Of a DNA stretch of 64,000 nucleotides, positions 52,589-60,628 are shown piece after piece; within the stretch, counting starts at the first letter, position 1; each line of letters starts with the position of its first letter. Position numbers and translations under genes: made by a program. The stretch comes from Amycolatopsis rubida. Its GTDB lineage: Bacteria; Actinomycetota; Actinomycetes; Mycobacteriales; Pseudonocardiaceae. Below the pieces are notes generated by a model. That model saw only the letters and a program-made list of their open reading frames with translations. It had not been told where the DNA came from and made no database searches. The DNA lies in assembly GCF_900115345.1 (NCBI RefSeq), contig NZ_FOWC01000001.1, positions 496,001 to 560,000 on the forward strand, given 5' to 3'.

Positions 52589-54949
52589 GTGGAGAACAAG
52601 GACGATCCCGGCAAGGCGTACGACAAGTCGATCCGGAAGAGGCTGACCCGGACGGTCCTGATCCCGAGCATCACCCTGCTCGTGCTGTGGGCGGTGCTGG
52701 CGACGGCCTTCTTCATCAACGGCTTGTACGTGCGGCTCGTCGCGGGCTCGGTGCGTGACGTTTCGATCCCCGCGCTCACCGCGTTGTCGTCGCTGCAGCA
52801 AGAACGGCAGCTCGCCCTGCAGTATCTCGACAGCCCCAGCTCCGGCCCGCAGCAGTTGCAGCAGCAGGAGCAGGACAGCGACGGCAAGCTGAAGGGTCTG
52901 CAAGAAGCCTTCGCGGCCACCATTTCCAGCGCGCCGGACGAGATCGCCAGCAAGGTCACCGCACTGAAGGCGCAGCTCGACCAGCTGCCAGTGCTGCGCT
53001 CGCAGGTCAACTTCCGCAGCATCAACCGCGCACAGGTCAACACCTACTACAACGGCGTCCTCGACTCCGCGGCGACGCTGTTCGACACGCAGGCGCGCAT
53101 CGTCCCCGACGCGACCGCGGTGCAGGGCGCGATCTCGGCGACCTCGCTCTTCCGGGCGGGCGACCTGATGTCGCGCGAGACGTCGCTGGTGTCGGCGGCG
53201 TTCTCCGGCAGCACCTTCGCGCCGGACGACTTCGTCCAGTTCTCCCAGCTGGTCGGCTACTACCGCACGCAGCTGGCGCAGATCTCGCCGTTCCTCGAAC
53301 CGGCTGTGCGCCAGCACTACCAGCAGCTCTCGACGAGCGACGCGTGGAAACGGCTCAACGCGGCCGAGGACTCACTGATCAAGCACGGCCCGTGGACCAG
53401 CGGCGACCAGAACAACGTCCCGGTCTCGGCGGGCGACTGGCACGCGCTGACCGCGCAGGTCGCCCAAGGTCTGAACCAGCTCACCATCGAACAGGCCGAC
53501 CAGGTTTCCACCGCCGCGATCGACTCCGGGAACGCGCAGCTGCGCAACGCGATCATCGGCAGCATCGTGGCCCTGCTCGCCTCGCTGGCCGCGATCATCG
53601 TCGCGGTGCGGGTGTCGCGGTCGCTCGTCGACCGGACCCTGATGACGCGCCTGGAGCGGCTGCGCAACGACTCGCTCGACCTCGCGCGCAACCGGCTGCC
53701 GAACATCGTCGGCAGGCTCAAGAGCGGCGATCCGGTGGACATCGAGGCCGAGCTGCCGAAGCTGGACCACGGCCGGGACGAGATCGGCCAGGTGGCCGAG
53801 GCGTTCAACACCGCGCAGCTGACCGCGGTCAACGCGGCGGCGAGCGAGGCGAAGGCGCGCAGCGGCGTGCACAACGTGTTCCTCGGCATCGCCCACCGCA
53901 ACCAGGTGCTGGTGCACCGGCAGCTGCAGATCTTGGACGAAATGGAAAGCCGCGAAGAGAACTCGACCCAGCTGGCCTCGCTGTTCCAGCTCGACCACCT
54001 CGCCGCGCGCGCCCGCCGGACCACCGAGAACCTGATCATCCTCGGCGGCAAGCAGCCCGGACGGCGCTGGCGCAAACCGGTTTCGCTGATGGAGGTGCTG
54101 CGCGCGGCCGTCTCGGAAACCGAGCAGTACTCGCGGGTGCAGGTCGAGCAGGTGCCAGACGTCGCGATCGTCGGCACCGCGGTCGCCGACACCATCCACC
54201 TCGTCGCCGAGCTGGTCGACAACGCGACGTCGTTCTCCCCGCCGGGTTCGCAGGTCGAGGTGACCAGCCGGATGGTCGCGCGCGGCGTCGTGGTCGACGT
54301 GTCCGACCAGGGGCTTGGCATGAAGGAAGGCGTGCGCGAGTGGGCTAACGCGATGATGGCCGACGCGCCCGAATTCGACGCGATGGCACTGCGCGCGGAC
54401 TCCAGCCTCGGCCTGTTCGTGGTCGCGCGGCTGGCTTCGCGGCTCGGCATCACGGTCACCTTCGACCCGTCGCGCTACGGCGGCACCCGGGCGACCGTGC
54501 TGATCCCGTCGAACCACCTCGCCAACGCGAACGCGCCCGAACCCTTGGCCGAGGCCCCGGCGCTCGCCCAGGTCGGCGCGCCCGCACCGGAAAGCGCCGC
54601 ACAGCGACCGGCCCCCGAGGCACCGCAGCCGGCGCCGCGACCGTATCCCGCCCGCCCGCTTCCGACGCCGGACCCGCGCACCGCGGAGCCGTATCCCCCG
54701 TCCGCGGGCCAGATCCCGGACGTCCCGGCGGCACCGCGCGCCGCGGAGCCCGACCTCAGCGAGCTGGAGGGCGACGACCGGCCCCGGCTCCCGCGCAGGC
54801 AGCCGCAGCAGAACCTCGTCGCCCAGCTGCACGACGACCCGGACGCCGCCGAGGCGGACGTCACCAACGCGGGCGAGACCACCGCGCGGACGCTGATGGC
54901 GTTCCACAAGGGCACCCGCCGGGCGCGAGGCGGGCAAAATGACTCATAA
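52589..54949 (+). CDS. cvnA: Conservon sensor histidine kinase-like protein CvnA
   Basis: This 786-residue membrane protein has a first TM helix at about residues 23-46, a long helical extracellular nitrate/nitrite-sensing-type domain to about 315, and a second TM near 320-342 (IIGSIVALLASLAAIIVAV). A HAMP-like linker follows, then a helical region with FLGIAHRNQVLVHRQLQILD, where the atypical His lies. The ATPase domain has the N box ELVDNATSFSPPGS and SDQGLGM. A Pro/Ala-rich tail fills the last 150 residues. In conservons this protein senses an unknown signal and works with CvnB, C and D as a membrane-linked GTPase switch. GTG 52589 starts it. All four genes follow in order. Confidence 0.93.
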   Translation: MENKDDPGKAYDKSIRKRLTRTVLIPSITLLVLWAVLATAFFINGLYVRLVAGSVRDVSIPALTALSSLQQERQLALQYLDSPSSGPQQLQQQEQDSDGKLKGLQEAFAATISSAPDEIASKVTALKAQLDQLPVLRSQVNFRSINRAQVNTYYNGVLDSAATLFDTQARIVPDATAVQGAISATSLFRAGDLMSRETSLVSAAFSGSTFAPDDFVQFSQLVGYYRTQLAQISPFLEPAVRQHYQQLSTSDAWKRLNAAEDSLIKHGPWTSGDQNNVPVSAGDWHALTAQVAQGLNQLTIEQADQVSTAAIDSGNAQLRNAIIGSIVALLASLAAIIVAVRVSRSLVDRTLMTRLERLRNDSLDLARNRLPNIVGRLKSGDPVDIEAELPKLDHGRDEIGQVAEAFNTAQLTAVNAAASEAKARSGVHNVFLGIAHRNQVLVHRQLQILDEMESREENSTQLASLFQLDHLAARARRTTENLIILGGKQPGRRWRKPVSLMEVLRAAVSETEQYSRVQVEQVPDVAIVGTAVADTIHLVAELVDNATSFSPPGSQVEVTSRMVARGVVVDVSDQGLGMKEGVREWANAMMADAPEFDAMALRADSSLGLFVVARLASRLGITVTFDPSRYGGTRATVLIPSNHLANANAPEPLAEAPALAQVGAPAPESAAQRPAPEAPQPAPRPYPARPLPTPDPRTAEPYPPSAGQIPDVPAAPRAAEPDLSELEGDDRPRLPRRQPQQNLVAQLHDDPDAAEADVTNAGETTARTLMAFHKGTRRARGGQNDS

Positions 54950-54991
54950 CGACCGAACACCTCACCACACCGAAAGTCAGGGTCTGTCCGC

Positions 54992-55417
54992 ATGAACGAG
55001 TACGGGAATTCCACCCCTGATCTCAACTGGCTGCTCGACGACGTCGTCAACCGTGTCGTCGGCGCGCAGAACGCCATCGTGCTGTCCGCCGACGGCCTGC
55101 TGCTCGGCAAGTCGTCCGGGATGAGCAAGGACGACTCGGACCAGCTCTCGGCCATCGCGTCGAGCCTGCAGAGCCTCGCCAAAGGGGTGAGCAGGCAGTT
55201 CAACCGCGGTCCGGTGCTGCAAAACATGATCGAGATGGAACGCGGGTACCTCTTTGTCTCGGCCGCCGGGCAGGGCGCGTGCCTCGCCGTGCTCGCCGGC
55301 GCGGACATCGACGTCGAAATGATCGCGTACGAAATGAACCGGCTGGTCAAGCGCGTCGGCGACTATCTGGCGTCGGCACCGCGCGAGGCCGCGAACCTGC
55401 TGCGGGAGGCGACGTGA
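54992..55417 (+). CDS. cvnB: Conservon roadblock/LC7 protein CvnB
   Basis: The 141-residue roadblock/LC7 fold protein begins with LNWLLDDVVNRVVGAQNAIVL, continues with SADGLLLGKSSGM and ends with MIAYEMNRLVKRVGDYL. Roadblock proteins regulate small Ras-like GTPases, here CvnD. Its stop overlaps the CvnC start (GTGA), showing translational coupling. Confidence 0.95.
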   Translation: MNEYGNSTPDLNWLLDDVVNRVVGAQNAIVLSADGLLLGKSSGMSKDDSDQLSAIASSLQSLAKGVSRQFNRGPVLQNMIEMERGYLFVSAAGQGACLAVLAGADIDVEMIAYEMNRLVKRVGDYLASAPREAANLLREAT

Positions 55418-55779
55418 CTGACGACGGCTGGTACGACGAGGCCGCCGGACCGCTGGTCCGGCCCTACACGATCACCAGCGGACGGACACCGTCCGAAGAC
55501 CAGCTCGACCTCTCCACCCAGGTGATGACCCTGCAACAGGGATCGGACCCGGTCGGGCTCGGCCCGGAGCACCTGGCGATCACGCAGCTGTGCCGCAGAC
55601 CCTTGTCGGTGGCCGAGATCGCGGTGTACGTGAAGCTGCCGCTCGGCGTCGTGCGCGTGCTGTGCGGGGACCTGATCGACCGCGGCCTCGTCATCACCCG
55701 CGCCCCGTCCCGTCAGCCGGCCCAGATGCCGGACCACGAAACTCTCCAGGCGGTTCTCGATGGCCTCATCAAGCTCTGA
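55414..55779 (+). CDS. cvnC: Conservon DUF742 protein CvnC
   Basis: GTG 55414 gives 121 residues of the DUF742 family: GPLVRPYTITSGRT, LEHLAITQLCRRPLSVAEIA in related form (here PEHLAITQLC), and LPLGVVRVLCGDLIDRGLV, a winged-helix-like core. Its exact role in the conservon is unknown; it probably links the sensor to the GTPase. It overlaps cvnB by four bases and cvnD by 20. Confidence 0.95.
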   Translation: MTDDGWYDEAAGPLVRPYTITSGRTPSEDQLDLSTQVMTLQQGSDPVGLGPEHLAITQLCRRPLSVAEIAVYVKLPLGVVRVLCGDLIDRGLVITRAPSRQPAQMPDHETLQAVLDGLIKL

Positions 55780-56347
55780 AGACGCCGCGGCGTCGGTGCC
55801 GACCCCGGTCAAGATCATCGTCGCGGGCGGGTTCGGTGCCGGGAAGACCACCATGGTCGCCTCGGTCAGCGAAATCCCGCCGCTGTCCACCGAGGAGGTG
55901 CTGACCGAGGCGAGCACCGGCGTCGACGACCTTTCCGGCGTGGAGCAGAAGAAGACCACCACGGTCGCGCTCGACTTCGGCCGGATCACCATCTCGCCCC
56001 GGCACGTGCTCTACCTGTTCGGCACCCCGGGCCAGGAACGGTTCTGGTTCATGTGGGACGACCTGGCGCGCGGCGCGATCGGCACCGTCGTGCTGGTCGA
56101 CACGCGCAGGCTGGAGACCAGCTTCGCGGCGGTCGATTTCTTCGAGCGGCGGAAGATCCCGTTCGTCGTCGCGGTGAACTGCTTCGACAACGCGCCGCGC
56201 TACACCCCCGACGAGATCCGCGAGGCGCTCGTGGTGCCCGACGGCGTGCCGATCGTGATGTGCGACGCGCGGCAGCGGGATTCGAGCAAGATCGCGTTGA
56301 TCCGGCTGGTGAAGCACGCGATGACGGTGGTTCCGCAACCCGCCTGA
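55760..56347 (+). CDS. cvnD: Conservon Ras-like GTPase CvnD
   Basis: This 195-residue GTPase has a P-loop (GGFGAGKTTMV near residue 22), a switch I Thr region (EQKKTTTVALDFG), G3 as LYLFGTPGQERF and G4 as VAVNCFDN, where the usual NKxD has become NxxD. It overlaps cvnC by 20 bp. It should cycle between GTP and GDP forms at the membrane under control of CvnA and CvnB. A terminator follows. Confidence 0.95.
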   Translation: MASSSSEDAAASVPTPVKIIVAGGFGAGKTTMVASVSEIPPLSTEEVLTEASTGVDDLSGVEQKKTTTVALDFGRITISPRHVLYLFGTPGQERFWFMWDDLARGAIGTVVLVDTRRLETSFAAVDFFERRKIPFVVAVNCFDNAPRYTPDEIREALVVPDGVPIVMCDARQRDSSKIALIRLVKHAMTVVPQPA

Positions 56348-56379
56348 CCCAGCGCCGCGACCGGCGGCGGTGAGACCAG

Positions 56380-56411
56380 CGAGGGGGTTCCCGGCGCGGG
56401 GAGCCCCCTCG
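56380..56411. terminator. Hairpin between cvnD and the tryptophanase gene
   Basis: CGAGGGGG and its complement CCCCCTCG frame a partly paired loop. It lies 33 bp after cvnD and 18 bp from the end of the convergent tryptophanase gene and can act in both directions. Confidence 0.75.
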
Positions 56412-56428
56412 TTCGCTTTCTGCTGTTC

Positions 56429-57802
56429 TTAATGGACCGGGGCCATCCGGAGGTTGAAGTGCCGCAGGATCTTCGGCGCTTCCACGATCCGGTAGCCGGG
56501 CACCTGCTCCGGGTTTTTCGCGATGTCGCCGAGGATTTCGGCCACGTAGTCGTAGTGGCCCTGGCTGTACACGCGCCGCGGCAGCGCCATCCGGACCAGT
56601 TCGAACGGAGCCGGGGTGATCAGCTCGTTCTGCTCGTCGAGCGTGCCAAGATAGAGCGAACCCAGTTCCACACAACGGATGCCGCCCGCCAGATACAACT
56701 CGCAGGCCAGCGAATGGCCCGGGAACCGCGAGGCGGACAGATGCGGCAGCAGGCGGCCCGCGTTGAGGTAGAGCGCGTGGATGCCCGGCGGCTGCACGAT
56801 GTCCACCCCGGCGTCGTTGGCCTGCTTCGCGAGCCGAGCTGCCTCGCCCGCGCGCGCGGCGAGGTAGTGCGGGTCGACGACTTCCTGAAGGCCCTTGGCG
56901 ACCCGGTCGAGGTCGTGCGCCGCGAGCCCGCCGTAGGTACGGAAGCCCTCGGTGGCGATGAGGTTGGTTTCGCAGCGCTGCGCCAGTTCCGGGTCGGTCA
57001 GGCCGATGAACGCGCCCATCGGGGAGATGCCGTCCTTCTTCAGGCTCGCGACACATCCGTCGACCAGGCCGAACGCCTCTCGCGCGACCTCGCGCGGCGT
57101 CTTGTCCGCGTAGCCCGCCTCGCGCTGGATGACCAGCCACGCGTTCTCCGCGAACCGCGCGGCATCGAGGAAAACCGGCACGCCGTGCGCTCGCGCGAGC
57201 TTCGCCGCCGCGACCAGGTTCGCCATCGAGACCGGCTGTCCGCCGCCGCCGTTGTTGGTGATGGTGAGCAGCACCTGGCCGACGCGGGCGCCGTCCGGGC
57301 CGGTGAGCAGGCGTTCGAGCGCGTCGAGGTCGATGTTGCCCTTGAACGGTTCGAGGCTGTCGAGGTCGCCGAACTCCGCGCAGGGCAGGTCGATCGCCTC
57401 GGCGCCGAGCAGTTCGACGTTCGCGCGGGTGGTGTCGAAATGCGTGTTGCTGACCGAGATCCGGCCGCTCTCCAGCACGCTGGAGAACAGCACGCGCTCA
57501 GCCGCGCGGCCCTGGTGCACCGGCAGGAGATGCGGGTATCCGGTGAGGTCGCTCAGCGCGTCGCGGAAGCGGTAGAACGAGTCCGACCCGGCGTAGGAGC
57601 GGTCCGCGGCGGCCGCGGCGGCCTCCTGCGCGGTGGAGACCGCGCCGGTGCCGGAGTCGGTGAGCAGGTCGATGCTGACCTTGTTCGCGGGCAGGTTAAA
57701 GGCGTTGTAGCCCGCCGCGGCGAGTGCTTGTTCCCGCTCGGCACGAGTAGTGACCGGAATTTCGGCGACGACTTGGGAGCGGTACGGCGGGAAGGTCCGC
57801 AT
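56429..57802 (-). CDS. Tryptophanase/tyrosine phenol-lyase family enzyme, probably acting on prenyl-tryptophan
   Basis: This 457-residue beta-eliminating lyase uses PLP. It has VHQGRAAERVLFS near residue 95, TITNNGGGGQPVSMANL near residue 180, FLDAARFAENAW near 210 and the PLP lysine in SLKKDG near 254. FRTYGGLAAHDLDRVAKGL and EGFR-type residues follow. Enzymes of this family release indole or phenol plus pyruvate and ammonia. It lies 45 bp downstream of a tryptophan prenyltransferase, the same pair as in the streptomycete 6-prenylindole pathway (iptA plus a tryptophanase), so the likely product is a prenylated indole. No oxidising third gene is present nearby. Confidence 0.9.
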   Translation of the reverse strand: MRTFPPYRSQVVAEIPVTTRAEREQALAAAGYNAFNLPANKVSIDLLTDSGTGAVSTAQEAAAAAADRSYAGSDSFYRFRDALSDLTGYPHLLPVHQGRAAERVLFSSVLESGRISVSNTHFDTTRANVELLGAEAIDLPCAEFGDLDSLEPFKGNIDLDALERLLTGPDGARVGQVLLTITNNGGGGQPVSMANLVAAAKLARAHGVPVFLDAARFAENAWLVIQREAGYADKTPREVAREAFGLVDGCVASLKKDGISPMGAFIGLTDPELAQRCETNLIATEGFRTYGGLAAHDLDRVAKGLQEVVDPHYLAARAGEAARLAKQANDAGVDIVQPPGIHALYLNAGRLLPHLSASRFPGHSLACELYLAGGIRCVELGSLYLGTLDEQNELITPAPFELVRMALPRRVYSQGHYDYVAEILGDIAKNPEQVPGYRIVEAPKILRHFNLRMAPVH

Positions 57803-57847
57803 CAGGGTATTTCCTCCAGTTGTGGGTGACAGCCCAAAACTACCGCG

Positions 57848-58945
57848 TCAGGTCATCCGGCCGAGCACCGGCCGCTTTCTCGGCGGCGCTACCGCATAAG
57901 CCTCCGACGACAGGTAGACCGTGATTCCGGAGCCGAACTCACCCATTCTCAGCGACACGTGCGCGATCAGTCCGACGCCGTCGCGCAGCGGCCTTTCCGA
58001 AACCGCTGCCAGCGCTTTGTCCAGTTGTGTCGGGTCGAAGTCGTACTGCGCGAGAATGGCGTGCACGCGGGCGCGGGCTACCTCGTCGTCCGGCACGTAA
58101 CTCCGAATAGGGAGGTAAAGACTGTAGTTTCCCGGAGTGCCACCCATACCCTCGACGAATGAATAACTGGAAACCAGCGGGCGACCTTCGAAAGGACCTT
58201 TCCCGCCGCCGAGCACGGCGAGGAACTCCCGGATCAGCATCGGATCCGTGCCCGGCACCAGCTCCGCCGCGCGCACCGCGTCCTCGGTCTCGGCGGCGTC
58301 GTGCGAGACGTACACCTTGACCCGGGACAGCGGGTCGTCGTCGAGGTCGAGCGCGAAGAAGGTGAAGTTGTCGCGCTCGCCGCGGCGCAGCGCGTGCTCG
58401 ACCACCGGGTCGAACGCCTCGCCGAGATTCAGCCGCCGGAACCCCTCGCTGACCAGCGAATCCGCCATGGTCGGCCCGCTGATCTGCGGGTTCAGGTACA
58501 CCTTGATCTTCGGCGCGGAGCCGTTGCGGAAGATCAGCGAGTACCACAGCGTGAACGGCCCGCGGCGCTCCTCGTGCGGGAGGAAGAGGTCGGCCACCGC
58601 GTCGAGCCGGTCGGTGACCAGGCCGTACTCGCCAGCCACCTGAGCGAGGAACCCGCGCGGGTCCGGAGCCCCGACGGTCTCGCCGAGAACCCGTACCACA
58701 CATTCGCCATTGGCGTCGAATGCGACCGAGAATTCAACGGGCGTAGTGTCGTCCGCCACATTGCACGGGAACTGCGCCGGAGCGTCGACGGTCATTTCCC
58801 CGGACTCGCCGAGCAACAACCGGAGAAGATCCAGGTGACGGCGTTCTTCCGGATCGAATCCCACTGCCCGGCACAGCCGGTCGAGTTGACCACCGGCGTG
58901 GCTGTACATCGACAACTCGACCATCGGCACACTCGCTCCGACCAT
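57848..58945 (-). CDS. DMATS/ABBA-type tryptophan prenyltransferase
   Basis: This 365-residue aromatic prenyltransferase of the fungal/bacterial DMATS type shows the diphosphate-binding strands PKIKVYLNPQISG near residue 145 and SRVKVYVSHDAAET near 210, then GNYSLYLPIRSYVPDDE and GITVYLSSEAY. EFSVAFDANG near residue 70 carries the Glu expected to bind the indole NH. Bacterial members prenylate tryptophan at C5, C6 or C7 with dimethylallyl diphosphate; the position cannot be read here. It is the first gene of an operon with the tryptophanase. The promoter must lie in the 331-bp gap shared with the DinB gene. Confidence 0.92.
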   Translation of the reverse strand: MVGASVPMVELSMYSHAGGQLDRLCRAVGFDPEERRHLDLLRLLLGESGEMTVDAPAQFPCNVADDTTPVEFSVAFDANGECVVRVLGETVGAPDPRGFLAQVAGEYGLVTDRLDAVADLFLPHEERRGPFTLWYSLIFRNGSAPKIKVYLNPQISGPTMADSLVSEGFRRLNLGEAFDPVVEHALRRGERDNFTFFALDLDDDPLSRVKVYVSHDAAETEDAVRAAELVPGTDPMLIREFLAVLGGGKGPFEGRPLVSSYSFVEGMGGTPGNYSLYLPIRSYVPDDEVARARVHAILAQYDFDPTQLDKALAAVSERPLRDGVGLIAHVSLRMGEFGSGITVYLSSEAYAVAPPRKRPVLGRMT

Positions 58946-59119
58946 GGCGCTGTATTCACCGTTTCATTCGTGCGTTCGGCCCCGCGAAGCATCCGCCGTT
59001 CGGCGTAGCGGGCGTTCACGGGCCGCCGAGAAGATTAATCCCCGGAATGCCGATCACGATACCTCTGACGGAGCGACAACACCGTCCGGAAACCGTGCCT
59101 GAGTGTGCTGATCAACACC

Positions 59120-59137
59120 GGAATTCACCTGAATTCC
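59120..59137. promoter_or_regulatory. Perfect palindrome between prenyltransferase and DinB genes
   Basis: GGAATTC and GAATTCC are exact complements separated by ACCT, 175 bp upstream of the prenyltransferase start and 140 bp upstream of the DinB gene. It is AT-rich against its surroundings, as operators often are. Apart from it, the 331-bp gap (58946-59276) shows no gene. Confidence 0.45.
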
Positions 59138-59276
59138 GCATCGACAGGAACGGATCCTGCAGCTACCCACCCCCGCCATGTGGCCTATCCCACTGCTGCG
59201 CCCGGACGGTGTCCCGTGCGCCCGATGCAGTGCGACGGCGCCGAAAATTGTCGGTGGCGGGTGAGACGCTCGTCTC

Positions 59277-59816
59277 ATGACACCGACCCCGAAGCATCTG
59301 TCCAAGGTGGCCGAGAGCGAGCGCCCGCCCATCCCCCGCGTCGCCGACGAACGCTCGACGCTGCTGGCCTATCTGGAGTGGCACCGCGAAACCCTCGCGC
59401 TGAAGTGCGCGGACCTGAGCCAAGAAGCCGTGTCGGCGCGCGCGGTGCCACCCTCCACAATGTCGCTGCACGGCCTGGTCCGGCACCTGGCGGGCTGCGA
59501 ACGATGGTGGTTCCGCATCCAGTTCGCCGGCGAGGACGTCCCACTGCTGCACTACTCGGACGACGACCCGGACCAGGACTTCGACCGCCTGGACGGGGAT
59601 TTCGGCGAGGCACTGGCTTTGTGGCGCGCGGAGTGCGACCGGAGCCGGGAAATCGTGGCGGCAGCGGCTTCGCTGGACGCGCAGGGGATCGGGAAGACCA
59701 CGGGAGAGCCGTTCTCGCTGCGGTGGATGCTGCTGTCGATGATCGCGGAGTACGCCCGGCACAACGGGCATGCGGATTTGCTGAGGGAGGTGACGGACGG
59801 AGCCACTGGGCGATGA
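59277..59816 (+). CDS. DinB/DUF664 family protein
   Basis: This 179-residue four-helix bundle has the DinB metal-binding pattern: LHGLVRHLAGCERWWF (His of helix 2), then MIAEYARHNGHADLLRE with the H-x-x-x-H ending. RSTLLAYLEWHRETL is the first helix. Relatives are thiol-dependent metalloenzymes such as mycothiol transferases, so a mycothiol role is possible. The ATG is at 59277 with no strong ribosome site visible. It is transcribed alone. Confidence 0.9.
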   Translation: MTPTPKHLSKVAESERPPIPRVADERSTLLAYLEWHRETLALKCADLSQEAVSARAVPPSTMSLHGLVRHLAGCERWWFRIQFAGEDVPLLHYSDDDPDQDFDRLDGDFGEALALWRAECDRSREIVAAAASLDAQGIGKTTGEPFSLRWMLLSMIAEYARHNGHADLLREVTDGATGR

Positions 59817-60080
59817 GGTGAGTGAGGTCTCGGACGGGGAGGTTGATGGGGTGCTGCTTGGTGTTTCGGCTGCGGGCCCGAACGGGAGGTGATGCGGTGG
59901 AGAGTCGTGGCCGCGTCCGATGCCGCGTCCGATGCCGCGTCCGATGCGGAGTGCGGCGGCACCACGACCTGGGGCTTGACCCGAGTCCTGAGTGGAGGCG
60001 ATGCGGTGAGGTCGCGGCTTGCTCGCGGGTGATCGGCGACCGTTCCGACCGCGCTTTCGCTGGCAGCTTCGGCTGTGTCG

Positions 60081-60526
60081 TGCTGGCGGGCTGGCGGCAT
60101 CGGCTGTGTCGGGCTGGCGAGCTGGCAGCATCAGCTGTGTCGTGCTGGCAGCATCCGGCTGTTCGTGCGCCGCCAGCTGCGGCTAGGTCGCGCGGTCGTC
60201 ATCCAGCCGTCCGCGCACCGCGCGCTTCGGCCGAGTCGCTCCGCCAACACCCAGCCCTCCGCACGCCACCAGCTGCGGCTAGGTCGAGCTGTCTGCATCT
60301 GGCCGCTCGCACGCAGTCACCTTCGGCTGGATCACGCCGCCGACACCCAGCCCCGCGCACACCGCCACCTCCAACCAGATCACGCCGCCGACACCCGACC
60401 GCTCGCACGCAGTCAGCTTCGTCCTGCCCGCGCCGCCGTCATCCAGTCGTCCGCACGCCTCCAGCTGCAGCTCGGTCACGCCGTCAGCACCCAGCCGTCC
60501 GGACACCGTCAGTGGTCGGCGACAGC
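60081..60526. repeat. Tandem array: two 31-bp and eight 48-bp units
   Basis: Two 31-bp units (60081, 60112) lead into eight units of exactly 48 bp starting at 60143, 60191, 60239, 60287, 60335, 60383, 60431 and 60479. A consensus runs through CATCCAGCC, then TCCGCACGC and CAGCTTCGGC, with strong divergence between units. Because 48 is a multiple of three, open frames with 16-residue repeats appear in all readings, so the open frame here is not proof of coding. A smaller triplicate (TCCGATGCCGCG, about 59918-59955) lies upstream. Between DinB (ending 59816) and PcaB (starting 60629) I see no convincing gene. Confidence 0.8.
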
Positions 60527-60628
60527 GGCATCGGAGCTGGTCAGCGAAGCTCGCGCCCCCGGTTACGTCGCCACCACCCACGCGGCGAGCTGCCGGCGGC
60601 CGTCCCTCCTCAAAGCGCCCAGCGTGCG

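Noticed and set aside
52269..52646. Lanthipeptide precursor after the LanKC gene
   Set aside because: The open frame has no leader-like helix, is too long, and overlaps the conservon start; composition looks random.
60081..60526. CRISPR array
   Set aside because: The units are directly adjacent and diverged with no unique spacers, and no cas genes are present.
59822..60628. N-terminal extension of the PcaB protein
   Set aside because: The frame is open only because the 48-bp repeats preserve it; family members start near the ATG at 60629.
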